A stretch of DNA of 64,000 nt. It comes from Chthonomonas calidirosea T49. Lineage in GTDB: Bacteria; Armatimonadota; Chthonomonadetes; Chthonomonadales; Chthonomonadaceae. Position numbers and translations under genes: made by a program. Position 1 is the first letter of the stretch. Each line of letters begins with the position of its first letter. Of the stretch, positions 1 to 10,995 are shown piece after piece. Under the pieces are notes generated by a model. That model was not told the DNA's origin. It worked only from the letters and a program-made list of their open reading frames with translations, and made no database searches. The DNA lies in contig NC_021487.1 in assembly GCF_000427095.1 (NCBI RefSeq), forward strand, positions 496,001 through 560,000, written 5' to 3'.

Positions 1-1935
<1,935 letters not shown>

Positions 1936-1969
1936 TCGATGTCCTCTGCTCCTACAACAAAGATCGCCT

Positions 1970-2725
1970 CTAAAGCCCTACCTGAGTCACACGCCCGCCC
2001 GTCACGGGGATGTAGGCACCGGTAATATAGCTAGCCAAGTCGCTCATCAAAAAGGCACACGCGTTTCCTATCTCCTCGGCGCTGCCATGACGGCGTAAAG
2101 GCAAAGAGCGCGCGAAGTTTTTTGAGCCCTCCGACTCCGTATCCACCTTCTCATCCGCCATCCAACCAGGGGCCACCATGTTCACGGTTATATTGTCTGG
2201 CCCTAGCTCGCGTGCTAGGGAGCGCGAAATGCCCACCATGGCTCCCTTGCCCGCCATGTAGACCGACCACTCCTCCGGTGCTAGGTTCCACAGCTCGGTC
2301 ACAATATTGATAATCCGCCCACCTCCCTGCTCGCGCATCACGGGGCGCACGGCTCGTATCATGTGAATAATGGCCATGCAGCCGAAATCAAACGCCGTCC
2401 GGAAATCCTCATCGCTCGCCTCCGTCAACGCCCCGTGCTGTCGGCCGGCAATGGCGTTGTTCACCACGGCATCTAGGCGGCCGAAGTCGTCCCGAATTTG
2501 AGCGATCATGCGTCGCACGGCCTCCGCATCACGAACATCGGCGGCATAAGGGAGGGCCTTTCCTCCTCCCTCAACGATGCGCTGTGCCAACGCTTTCGCC
2601 TGCTCGCCACTATGCGCATAGTTGATGGCCACCGCCGCCCCCTCCCGGGCTAAAACGCGCACAATGGCCGCGCCAATCCCGCGCGCACCTCCGGTGACTA
2701 AAGCCACCTTACCCTCTAATAACAT
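1970..2725 (-). CDS. SDR-family NAD(P)-dependent oxidoreductase (FabG-like)
   Basis: A 251-residue classical short-chain dehydrogenase/reductase. The cofactor motif TGGARGIG lies at the N-terminus, an NNAIAG version of the NNAG motif follows near residue 88, and the catalytic Tyr and Lys appear as YMAGK near residue 157. A Rossmann fold covers the whole length, as usual for the family. The substrate cannot be read from sequence; 3-oxoacyl-ACP reductase or a xenobiotic/sugar alcohol dehydrogenase are both possible. It sits between mutL (20 nt upstream) and metH (34 nt downstream) on one strand, so cotranscription is likely, although no functional link to either neighbour is obvious. Confidence 0.88.
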   Translation of the reverse strand: MLLEGKVALVTGGARGIGAAIVRVLAREGAAVAINYAHSGEQAKALAQRIVEGGGKALPYAADVRDAEAVRRMIAQIRDDFGRLDAVVNNAIAGRQHGALTEASDEDFRTAFDFGCMAIIHMIRAVRPVMREQGGGRIINIVTELWNLAPEEWSVYMAGKGAMVGISRSLARELGPDNITVNMVAPGWMADEKVDTESEGSKNFARSLPLRRHGSAEEIGNACAFLMSDLASYITGAYIPVTGGRVTQVGL

Positions 2726-2745
2726 TTACGAAACTCTCCTGCTCC

Positions 2746-4572
2746 TTATGCTCGTTTAAACTGTGTCTCTATCTCTCGAAGGGTCACCATCACGATAATA
2801 GGCCGGCCGTGAGGACATAAATAGGGGTTCTCGGTCTCCGCCAGTTGGTTCAGGAGGGCCGTCATCTCCTCCATCGTAAGAGGATCTCCCGCCTTGACCG
2901 CCATTTTACACGCGTTCGTTATCGTGACATGGTCTTGTTGGACAAGCAGCCGCTTCGAAATAGACTGATTTACCAACTCATCTATCATATCTCTTAAAAT
3001 CTGCTCGTAGGGCTTTCGTGCCAGCAGAGCGGGTATGGCGCGCACCACGAAACTCTCTTTGCCAAACGGCTCGATCTCCCAGCCGGCCGGTGCAAACGAA
3101 CGATAGTGTTCGGCGAGCAGCAAGGCCTCACGACGCCCTAACTGCAGCGTTAAAGGCGGCTCAAGGCGCTGCATAGGCATCCCTTCCGACTTATGTTGAA
3201 CGGTAAGACGCTCATAAAGAACGCGTTCATGGGCCACATGTTGATCGACAATGGCAATGCCGTCTGGGGTTGCCGCAATAATGTAAGTATTCACGTATTG
3301 TCCCAGAACCCGAAACTCGCGTAACTGTTCGGCGAAGGGCTTGGGACGCTCGGGAAGTTGGGGAACAAACGCCTCCTCAACACCCGCGCCATCCTTTTCA
3401 TTGCCAAACGGGATGCTGGCAAAAGGATCGTTTTCATCGGCCTGCTGCGATCTCCCACCCTGTGCCACCGCCTCCCTCGATTCTGAGGGCAGGAAGGAGA
3501 AGTTTCCAAAAAGCGACTTCCCGAACACCTGAGGCCCGGTTTGCGGTGGAACCGAGATTCTCGGATGAGGTTTGATTCCATAGGCCTTTAGCGCCCCCTT
3601 AACGCTTTGGCTCACGGCATGGTGAACCTCTCCCTCCCGACGGAACTTCACCTCGGCTTTTGTGGGATGGACGTTCACATCCACCAAACTAGGGTCTAGT
3701 TCAATAAAAATGGCGGCGATAGGAAAACGCGATTCGGGCGTGAGCGTGCGCATCGCTTCCTCCAGCGCATGGCCGATGATACGGCTTTTAACAGGACGGC
3801 GGTTCACAAAGAAAAGCTCGTGGCTCCGGCCAGGACGCGTGCAGTCCGGTGTGGCGACAAAGCCGGTCACCTTAACCGACGTCCCCACATATTCCAGCGG
3901 AATCAGTTTTTTGGTAATGTCCCGCCCCCAAACGGCCGCGAGAGCCGGCAGGGTCTCCCCGGTGCCCGGCGTTGAAAACACCTCATGATCGTCGCTACGT
4001 ACGCGAAAGGCGATGTGAGGCTGAGCAATCGCATGCTGCCCTACCACATCCAGGGCGCGAGCGAGCTCTGTGGGCACAGATTTGAGAAAATGCAGCCTTG
4101 CGGGTGTGTTGAAGAAAAGGTGCCTTACATTCACCGTGGTACCATCGCGAACAGCGGCCTCCTCAACCGAAACGATCTCGCCACCTTTAACCTCAATACG
4201 CACCCCCACCTCCTCATCTTTCGGCTTCGTCGTCAACTCCAGCAAGGACACGGAGGCGATGGAGGGCAGCGCCTCTCCCCGAAACCCCAAGCTCTGAATG
4301 GCGAAAAGATCGTCTGCAGAACGGATCTTACTGGTCGCATGGCGCTGAAGCGCCAAGATAGCGTCGTTACGTGTCATTCCACAACCGTTATCCGAGACCA
4401 CGATCGCTTCGCGTCCCCCATCGGCGATCTCAATAGAGATATGCGTGGCCTCGGCGTCAATCGCATTTTCCACAAGCTCTTTCACAACGGAGGCCGGCCG
4501 CTCAACAACCTCGCCGGCCGCTATGCGGTTAGCCGTGTTTTCGTCTAGCAAACGCACCCGATCAACTGCCAT
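2746..4572 (-). CDS. mutL: DNA mismatch repair protein MutL
   Basis: The 608-residue product couples mismatch recognition by MutS to strand incision. The N-terminal GHKL ATPase begins RLLDENTANRIAAGEV, followed by the ATP-site motif ELVENAIDAEAT and the lid motif GFRGEALPSIASV. The central linker is poorly conserved, and the C-terminal dimerisation domain ends with the CPHGRP motif. I see no clear DQHA(X)2E(X)4E endonuclease motif, only IVDQHVAHERVLYERL, which is a close variant, so endonuclease activity is plausible. The frame is open far upstream, but the ATG at 4572 with an AAGGG site 6 nt before it matches the family N-terminus. A longer start would run across the tRNA gene on the opposite strand. 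First gene of the mutL-SDR-metH series. Confidence 0.96.
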   Translation of the reverse strand: MAVDRVRLLDENTANRIAAGEVVERPASVVKELVENAIDAEATHISIEIADGGREAIVVSDNGCGMTRNDAILALQRHATSKIRSADDLFAIQSLGFRGEALPSIASVSLLELTTKPKDEEVGVRIEVKGGEIVSVEEAAVRDGTTVNVRHLFFNTPARLHFLKSVPTELARALDVVGQHAIAQPHIAFRVRSDDHEVFSTPGTGETLPALAAVWGRDITKKLIPLEYVGTSVKVTGFVATPDCTRPGRSHELFFVNRRPVKSRIIGHALEEAMRTLTPESRFPIAAIFIELDPSLVDVNVHPTKAEVKFRREGEVHHAVSQSVKGALKAYGIKPHPRISVPPQTGPQVFGKSLFGNFSFLPSESREAVAQGGRSQQADENDPFASIPFGNEKDGAGVEEAFVPQLPERPKPFAEQLREFRVLGQYVNTYIIAATPDGIAIVDQHVAHERVLYERLTVQHKSEGMPMQRLEPPLTLQLGRREALLLAEHYRSFAPAGWEIEPFGKESFVVRAIPALLARKPYEQILRDMIDELVNQSISKRLLVQQDHVTITNACKMAVKAGDPLTMEEMTALLNQLAETENPYLCPHGRPIIVMVTLREIETQFKRA

Positions 4573-4681
4573 CTTACCCTTCGGCTCCCAAACAGCTCTT
4601 AACACACACCTATTAGCGTAGCACAAAAAGGCTTTATCTAGCAAAACAGGTGAGGGCTCTCCGCACCTAGCCCTTAAAGGC

Positions 4682-4711
4682 TTGCAAACCGCCACAGAAT
4701 TTTGGTATAAT
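4682..4711 (+). promoter_or_regulatory. Sigma-70-type promoter of tRNA-Ala
   Basis: TTGCAA at 4682-4687 and a consensus TATAAT at 4706-4711 are separated by 18 nt. The predicted start near 4718 gives a tRNA precursor with a leader of about 23 nt. Found by inspection, not tested. Confidence 0.65.
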
Positions 4712-4740
4712 GAGGGCAGAAAAGTCGAAGAGAGCACAGT

Positions 4741-4813
4741 GGGGCTGTAGCTCAGTTGGGAGAGCGCTTCAATGGCATTGAAGAGGTCAGGAGTTCGAGC
4801 CTCCTCAGCTCCA
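4741..4813 (+). tRNA. tRNA-Ala (anticodon GGC)
   Basis: The 73-nt cloverleaf has a seven-pair acceptor stem (GGGGCTG with CAGCTCC), a D-arm TAGCTCAGTTGG, a five-pair anticodon stem CTTCA/TGAAG around the loop ATGGCAT, and a T-arm containing GTTCGAG. The anticodon GGC reads GCC and GCU alanine codons. The discriminator base is A at 4813, and the CCA end is not encoded. A run of six T follows at once and may act as the 3' end signal. Confidence 0.97.
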
Positions 4814-4824
4814 TTTTTTGAAAA

Positions 4825-5577
4825 ATGCCACGCTATCCACGTAGGTCTGATATCTGGTATCAGACCTGTTTTATTTACTCTACCGCCCTGGCCTGCTGTC
4901 TCCTCCTCGCAGCAGGAAAGTTGAGGCCGGTTTTGGCCGCCCCTCCGGAGAATTCGGCCTCCACCTCCGGTAAAAAAGTGGCCGTCGTTGTTTTTGTCCA
5001 TCCTATCGGAGACGGCGCGCGCGTGGGGATCGCTTACGATCGAAGCGTGCCAAAGCAGGAGGTCCAGGCCGATGCGGATCGCCTTACCGCCGCGGGTCAT
5101 TGGCACATTGCCGATATGCAGGTTGACAACAGCCCCATGCTGCCGAATCAGCCGCCGACAACCGCAGCCCTGCTAACCCTTCAAAACGCTCCTCAATTCT
5201 CCCCTGCCGGCCCTCAGATACAACCCTATCTCCAAGCGTTTCAACGATTCAACACCATCGAGATCGATTTTTTATGGCCCTCCGCCCTAGCGCAGCCGCC
5301 TCATGTGCTCTCAACGCCAGACTATGTCGAGACGTTGCTGTGTGAAAATGGCCTGTACCGTTATATTTTTGCGATCAAAAAACACACAGGCCTCCTAGCA
5401 GACCCCAACGCCTTGCTACGGCTTACCGTCAGCCAGCCCACAAATCCCCCAAAACCGTCAGAAGAAAAATCTGGCAAGAAAACAGAAGGAATCGTGCTTC
5501 TTCGAAACGTAACAATAGGAGGATGTATTTTACTTCTCCTAGCAGTGGCGTATGTTTTGTCAAGGCGTCACCGATAG
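4825..5577 (+). CDS. Exported or membrane-anchored hypothetical protein
   Basis: I do not recognise this 250-residue family. The N-terminus looks like a signal peptide (hydrophobic ALACCLLLAAG, then a VLAA-PP cleavage-like site near residue 40). The C-terminus is a single hydrophobic span, GGCILLLLAVAYVLS, followed by RRHR. That topology puts the middle of the protein outside the cytoplasm, tethered by the C-terminal helix. The ectodomain has no cysteine cluster or repeat I can name. The gene starts 11 nt after the tRNA, so its ATG may be poorly placed; no good ribosome site precedes it. It could share the tRNA transcript. pilT follows after about 106 nt. Confidence 0.55.
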   Translation: MPRYPRRSDIWYQTCFIYSTALACCLLLAAGKLRPVLAAPPENSASTSGKKVAVVVFVHPIGDGARVGIAYDRSVPKQEVQADADRLTAAGHWHIADMQVDNSPMLPNQPPTTAALLTLQNAPQFSPAGPQIQPYLQAFQRFNTIEIDFLWPSALAQPPHVLSTPDYVETLLCENGLYRYIFAIKKHTGLLADPNALLRLTVSQPTNPPKPSEEKSGKKTEGIVLLRNVTIGGCILLLLAVAYVLSRRHR

Positions 5578-5683
5578 GGTTCGGGAACTACGCTATGTTC
5601 GCATCTGTTTTCCTTAAGAAGAGAAAGGCCTTCTACGACACCGTTGTGGCTTGTATCAGCCCAACAACCCAAGAAAGGAAACC

Positions 5684-6817
5684 ATGACGATGAGCCTAAG
5701 TCTTGACGAGATGCTCCTTTGGGCAGGAGGTAAGGGAGCGTCAGACCTCTTTATACGAGCAGATACCCCCCCGTACATTCGCCTGAACGGCCTGATCGCC
5801 CCCACAGAATTCCCGGTGCTATCGGCAAACCAGATCCGCGAGCTTGTCTACGCCAAGCTAACGGAGCGTCAGCGCCGTGAGTTTGAGAATACCCATGAAA
5901 TGGATGCCGCCTTCTCCGTGGGAGAGGACATTCGCATCCGTATGAACGTCTATTTTCAGCGCGGGGAGATCGCCGCAGCCCTACGCATTATTCCCACCCG
6001 CATCCGATCTTTAGAGGAGTTAGGTATCCCTCCGAAAGTAAAAGAGTTCACAATGCACCGAGATGGCCTTGTGCTCGTTACAGGGCCTACCGGCAGTGGA
6101 AAAACAACCACCCTGGCGGCCATGATCGATCTCATCAACAATAGCCGTCGGGTGCATATCGTCACCATTGAAGACCCCATTGAGTTTGTCCATAAGGATA
6201 AAATGGCGATTATTAGCCAACGGGAAGTAGGTATTGACACGGAAAGCTTCAACGAAGCGCTGCGCCACGTCCTACGTCAAGCGCCCGATGTCATCCTCAT
6301 CGGCGAGATGCGCGATCTGGAGACCATGAACGTGGCGCTACAGGCGGCCGAAACAGGCCACCTGGTGTTTGCAACGGTTCATACGGCGAGCGCTGCAGAA
6401 ACCCTCGACCGCCTCTCGAATATGTTCCAACCCCACGAGCGCCCGCTCCTTTGGCTGCGGCTTTCCGTCTCCTTAAGAGGTGTCGTCTCTCAAAAGCTGC
6501 TTCCCCGTGCGGACGGCACCGGTCGTATTGCGGCCACCGAGGTGATGGACGTTACGCCGACCATCGCGAAGCTCCTTGAAGAGGGCCGCTCCGACGAGAT
6601 CTATAACGCCATCCGGCAGGCCGGTATGGAGGCCTACTGGGGCATGCAGACGATGAACCAGTGCCTACTCCGCTACTTTAAAGCGGGGCTAATCACAGAA
6701 CAGGACGCCCTCGCGAACGCGGGGAACTACACCGAGCTCCGCCAAATGATCCGCATGGCCATCAACCGAGGCGAGATCAAACCGCAGCAAACGGGTACCC
6801 ACGCGCAACGGCGCTAG
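5684..6817 (+). CDS. pilT: Twitching-motility ATPase, PilT family
   Basis: A 377-residue secretion-type ATPase that powers retraction of type IV pili at the inner membrane. The Walker A motif GPTGSGKT is at about residues 134-141, the Asp/His boxes follow (EDPIEF; HTASAAETLDRL), and the Walker B region VILIGEMRD is near residue 203. Length matches PilT/PilU. The frame opens at 5651, but the ATG at 5684 has AAGAAAGGAAACC just upstream and matches the family N-terminus. No pilus assembly genes are adjacent; the prepilin-like gene at 53.5 kb is the only other related item in the window. PilU, a paralogue, is an alternative name. Confidence 0.92.
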   Translation: MTMSLSLDEMLLWAGGKGASDLFIRADTPPYIRLNGLIAPTEFPVLSANQIRELVYAKLTERQRREFENTHEMDAAFSVGEDIRIRMNVYFQRGEIAAALRIIPTRIRSLEELGIPPKVKEFTMHRDGLVLVTGPTGSGKTTTLAAMIDLINNSRRVHIVTIEDPIEFVHKDKMAIISQREVGIDTESFNEALRHVLRQAPDVILIGEMRDLETMNVALQAAETGHLVFATVHTASAAETLDRLSNMFQPHERPLLWLRLSVSLRGVVSQKLLPRADGTGRIAATEVMDVTPTIAKLLEEGRSDEIYNAIRQAGMEAYWGMQTMNQCLLRYFKAGLITEQDALANAGNYTELRQMIRMAINRGEIKPQQTGTHAQRR

Positions 6818-7401
6818 TCAAAGGCATTCCGTTCAGCGCTCGAAGCTTTGGTGCTATGGCATCTGTTGCTCTCAACGTCTACGAGTCAAACACGGGTGCT
6901 AACCTTCGGTGCCAGTTTACCGAGACAGCAGAAGCGTACGCCGACTTGTGCAGCCGCTGGGGATAGGGATAGGCTTCTTTCGGCCTCGCTACAAATTCCC
7001 TTGAACCAGCGGGGACGCGTGGGCGTCTCAACATGGAATGCCATCGGCGGCGCTTTGCGCATAAGAACTTACCCGTGCCATCCATGCAACACTTTCGAAC
7101 GAGAACCTCCTCTTTCCGCACACTATCTTGCTCGGCGGGGTCATTCAGCAGAGAGTGACCGCCGGCAGATGGCTCTGACATATCAAAAAGCAGCGCAATA
7201 AACCGCCTGACATGAGAATAACTCGCTTGCCGGTATACTGAATCTAGTTTCTAGTTCTTAGCACACGAATTGCAACGAACAACGAGAAACTTAAAACACA
7301 AAACGAAAAACACACATCTCGCCAGGCTATGCACAATCTGTGGACGATAACAGCTTGTGTGCTATCCATACATAGCATAGTGCCCTAGAGGAGATGCAAA
7401 G
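6818..7401. other. 584-bp non-coding stretch before the defence locus
   Basis: No convincing gene is seen here. Open frames in this stretch (for example 6848-7201, +) lack a ribosome site and resemble no family. The right part is A-rich (7250-7320). A TATACT box lies at 7234-7239 without a matching -35 box. A 6-bp inverted repeat TGCTAT/ATAGCA at 7360-7365 and 7372-7377, just before the helicase gene, is a possible operator. The ribosome site GAGGAG precedes the ATG at 7402. A decayed gene cannot be excluded. Confidence 0.4.
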
Positions 7402-10400
7402 ATGGACAATCTGCGTTTGGAGGAGGGACAGATCCTCACCGGCTCGCTCTTCAAAGAGCCCATGCGGGTAGTGACCGCCCGCGCGACAGGATCCGACGTC
7501 TGGGAGGTCGGACTGGTTGGCACGCAGTCCGAGCAGTTCCGCTTGGTGTCCCTTACTCAGCGCGACCTCGAAAACCTCACCATTGAGGGCACAAAGCCCA
7601 CGTATCGAGGAGATGGCCACCTCCTTCGCCTCGGTCTACAAGCGTACTCCTTAGGAATCGCCTACGAGTACGATCCCTATTTCGGCCTCTCTATCACTCG
7701 GGTAGACCCGTTGCCGCATCAGCTCGAGGCCGTCTACGAATACCTCCTCAAGCTGCCCAGAGTTCGGTTCTTGCTCGCCGACGACGCCGGCGCCGGCAAG
7801 ACCATTATGGCCGGTCTCTTGATTCGAGAACTCGAACTGCGTGGCCTTGTCGAGCGCATCCTCATCGTCTGCCCCGCCAACCTCACCTTCCAATGGCAGC
7901 GCGAGCTCAAGGAGAAGTTCGACCAGACGTTCATCGTCCTCAAGGGCAGCAACATCCGCTACCAGTACGGGATTAACCAGTGGCTGGAGCAGAATCGAGT
8001 CATCACCTCGCTCGACCTTGCCAAGCGAGAAGAGATCCTCAAAGGGTTGCGGCAAGTCCATTGGGATCTGGTGGTGGTAGACGAAGCCCATCGCATGAGC
8101 GCCACCGACTCCGATCACAAGACCGATCGTTACAAGCTGGGCGAGCTGTTACGCGACACGTCGGATCACCTGCTTTTGCTGACGGCAACGCCGCACAAGG
8201 GCGACCCGGAGAACTTTAGACTCTTCCTTCAGCTTCTCGACGCAGATGTCTACGCGGATGTCAGGTCCGTCCGAGCCGCCATGGAGCGTGGTCGCGCACC
8301 CTTCTACCTCCGTCGCACCAAAGAGGCGATGGTCTACTTTCCTGAGTCCCGCCAAGACGGCACAGGCACATGGGAAGCAAAGAAGATCTTCACGAAGCGC
8401 ATCCCCTACACGGTGCAGTTCGAGATCGAAGGGCAGGAGGACGAGCTCTACCACGCCGTCACCCGCTTCGTGAAACAGCAGAGCAAAAAGGCGGCAAGCC
8501 TGGACAGGGATCCACGCGCTCGGGCGGTGGGCTTTTTGATGTCCCTCTACCAACGGCGGCTGGCCTCGAGCACCTACGCGATGCGGCGCTCCCTCGAGAA
8601 CCGCGTGAGACGTCTTGAAGAGGGCTTGGAGAGAGCGCAGGCTCTTTTCGGTCAGGCTCCCCCAGATCTTCCCGACCCAGACGAGCAGCAGGAGATGGAG
8701 GAGAGCGAGCGCGAGCGCTTCGAGGAGATGCTGCAGGGCTTCACCCTCGCGAGCAATGCCGAGCAAATCCAGGAAGAGATCCAGGAGCTCAAGTGCCTCG
8801 CAAGTCAAGCCAAGGCGGTCGAGGACTCCGGCACCGAAGCCAAACTCTCTAAGCTCAAGCAGCTTCTCGACGAGGAAGGCTTCTTTAAGGATCCCGAAAA
8901 GCGTCTCATCATTTTCACGGAGTTCAAGGACACGCTCGATTACCTAATGGAACAGCTGCAGTCTTGGAACTTTCGTGTCGGCTGCATTCATGGGGGCATG
9001 CCGCCGGGCTCGCGAGACGAGCCGGGGACGCGCCTCTATGCCGAGCAGCAGTTTCGAGAGGGCGCCATTCAGGTGCTCGTCGCCACCGAAGCGGCCGGTG
9101 AGGGCATTAACCTGCAGGTCTGCAATACGCTCTTCAACTACGACATCCCATGGAACCCGAACCGCCTTGAGCAGCGCATGGGCCGCATCCATCGCTACGG
9201 TCAGCGCAAAGACTGCCTTATCTTTAACTTCGTGGCCACAAACACCATCGAGGGTCGCGTGTTGAAGCGGCTTCTGGAGAAGCTCCAGGAGATCCGTAAC
9301 GCGCTCGACGACGACGCCGTCTTCAACGTGGTTGGAGAGATCCTGCCTGCAGCGCACGTGGAGCGGGTGCTGCGCGACTACTACGCCGAGCGTATAGGCC
9401 CTGAAGACCTCGCAGATCGCCTCCTCCAGGATGTGGACGAACGTCATTTCCGCGAGATCTGCCAAAACGCTCTCGAAGGGCTAGCCGTGAAGAAACTCAA
9501 CCTAGAGATGCTGAAAGAGCGCCGAGCGCAGGCCAAAGAGCGACGCCTGGTGCCCGAGACCATCGCGCGATTCATTCAGGAGGCGGCTCAGATCGAGCCA
9601 AGATTCCCCCTCAAACCCGTTACCCACCTTCCCTACACCTTTGACCCGGGCAGCACTCCGCCGGGGCTGCACCGCTATGAGCGCGATCCGGATTGGAAAC
9701 TTCCCGCCCTGGCCAACAAGTACCCTCGCTTCTCTACCGACAGGGAGACGGCCGACACGAAAAACTTGGAGTGGGTGACGCCTGGCCATCCGCTTTTCGA
9801 GGCGCTTCGGCGGAACGCCTATACGCGGGCCCTCAAAGAGTTCAGAACGGGAGCGACCTTCTACTCCCTGCAGCATAACGCGCCTGCCCGGATCGACTTT
9901 TACCGAGCCCGTGTGGTAGACGGGCTTGGGCAGATTGTCCACGAGCGTCTTTTCGCGGTGGAGATCTCAACCGACCGGGAGCCGCGCCTCCGAGAGCCCC
10001 AAATACTTGGGAACTTCACGCCGGCGGAGCCGCCGGACCCGCTGCCAGCGATCGCGAACGCTCCCGAAGAGACAGAATGGCTTTACGAGCATGTGCTGAA
10101 GTCCTTCCTCGAAGAGACCAGCAAGGAGCGACGCGCGGAAGTCGACCGGATTGAAGAGCATGTCGAACTCTCGTTCAAGGCGCTTATTCAACGGGCGGAT
10201 ATGGACGTTGGTCAGGCACAGGATGCTGCAGAACGCGGCGAGCCGGGAGCGTCAGGCCGCCTTACCATGGCATGGAACCGGCAGACGGAGCTGATTGAGC
10301 GTCGGAACCGCCGTCAGGATGAGCTAAAACAGCAGCGTGCTCTCTCCATCCAAGGGGTTGAACGGCTCGCCAGCGTACTGGTGCTGCCGCATCCCGATCG

Positions 10401-10848
10401 CGCCGCGCCCGAGGTGCAGCGGCTCCTGGCGAATCCGGAGACCGAGGCCATCGCCATGGAAGTCGTCATGGCGTATGAACGCGCTCAAGGTCGGGAGGTT
10501 GAAGACGTCCATGAGCAGAACCTCGGCTATGACATCAAAAGCCTTGATCGGAACTCCGGCGAGTTGCGGCTCATCGAGATCAAGGGATTGGCCGGCGCCA
10601 CCGGGACGATCCTGCTCACTCCCAACGAACGCCGCGTCGCCGAAGACCGGCGCGACTGTTACTGGCTCTACATTGTCACGAACTGCGCCACAGAGCCCAA
10701 GCTTCAGGAGCCGATCAAAGACCCTGCTCGCCTCAACTGGCACGAGGTCACGAAGGTGGCGCACTACTCTCTTTCGGTGGATGCGCTCACCCAGCCGATG
10801 CAGGTGCGAGAGAGTTCGACGCCCTATGGAGAGGAGGAACAAGACTAA
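7402..10848 (+). CDS. SNF2/DEAH helicase with C-terminal DUF3883 domain (defence)
   Basis: An 1,148-residue superfamily-2 DNA translocase of the SNF2 type. Walker A is GAGKT at 130-134, the DEAH box is at 227-230, the LTATPHKGD motif III follows, and the helicase-C motif QRMGRIHRYGQ is at about 591-601. A long acidic helical insert separates the two lobes. The C-terminal 110 residues match the DUF3883 pattern: GYDI with D1044, then LIEIKG with E1059 and K1061, the spacing of a PD-(D/E)XK nuclease core. The layout resembles DrmD-like helicases of DISARM and the helicase of helicase-methylase-ATPase systems. First gene of the five-gene locus; 147 nt separate it from the RadA-like gene. Likely role: translocation along or sensing of invading DNA. 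The nuclease activity is inferred. Confidence 0.88.
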   Translation: MDNLRLEEGQILTGSLFKEPMRVVTARATGSDVWEVGLVGTQSEQFRLVSLTQRDLENLTIEGTKPTYRGDGHLLRLGLQAYSLGIAYEYDPYFGLSITRVDPLPHQLEAVYEYLLKLPRVRFLLADDAGAGKTIMAGLLIRELELRGLVERILIVCPANLTFQWQRELKEKFDQTFIVLKGSNIRYQYGINQWLEQNRVITSLDLAKREEILKGLRQVHWDLVVVDEAHRMSATDSDHKTDRYKLGELLRDTSDHLLLLTATPHKGDPENFRLFLQLLDADVYADVRSVRAAMERGRAPFYLRRTKEAMVYFPESRQDGTGTWEAKKIFTKRIPYTVQFEIEGQEDELYHAVTRFVKQQSKKAASLDRDPRARAVGFLMSLYQRRLASSTYAMRRSLENRVRRLEEGLERAQALFGQAPPDLPDPDEQQEMEESERERFEEMLQGFTLASNAEQIQEEIQELKCLASQAKAVEDSGTEAKLSKLKQLLDEEGFFKDPEKRLIIFTEFKDTLDYLMEQLQSWNFRVGCIHGGMPPGSRDEPGTRLYAEQQFREGAIQVLVATEAAGEGINLQVCNTLFNYDIPWNPNRLEQRMGRIHRYGQRKDCLIFNFVATNTIEGRVLKRLLEKLQEIRNALDDDAVFNVVGEILPAAHVERVLRDYYAERIGPEDLADRLLQDVDERHFREICQNALEGLAVKKLNLEMLKERRAQAKERRLVPETIARFIQEAAQIEPRFPLKPVTHLPYTFDPGSTPPGLHRYERDPDWKLPALANKYPRFSTDRETADTKNLEWVTPGHPLFEALRRNAYTRALKEFRTGATFYSLQHNAPARIDFYRARVVDGLGQIVHERLFAVEISTDREPRLREPQILGNFTPAEPPDPLPAIANAPEETEWLYEHVLKSFLEETSKERRAEVDRIEEHVELSFKALIQRADMDVGQAQDAAERGEPGASGRLTMAWNRQTELIERRNRRQDELKQQRALSIQGVERLASVLVLPHPDRAAPEVQRLLANPETEAIAMEVVMAYERAQGREVEDVHEQNLGYDIKSLDRNSGELRLIEIKGLAGATGTILLTPNERRVAEDRRDCYWLYIVTNCATEPKLQEPIKDPARLNWHEVTKVAHYSLSVDALTQPMQVRESSTPYGEEEQD

Positions 10849-10995
10849 GATGTTATCCTCTTGTCTCCTCATGAGGTCACTGGAGCGCGCATCCATTGCC
10901 TTTCATCGACTCGTGATGGTGCATCGCCGTTCCGAAGCGTCGGAAGAGTGCAATAAAAATACGTAGGAACTACGCCTTTCTTTGGGAGGAGCATC

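Noticed and set aside
4573-5106. Longer reading frame extending MutL upstream to 5106
   Set aside because: It would cross the tRNA-Ala gene on the other strand, and the ATG at 4572 has a ribosome site and the exact family N-terminus.
6848-7201. Open frame of 117 codons in the gap before the defence locus
   Set aside because: No ribosome site, no family likeness, and an odd composition; treated as non-coding.
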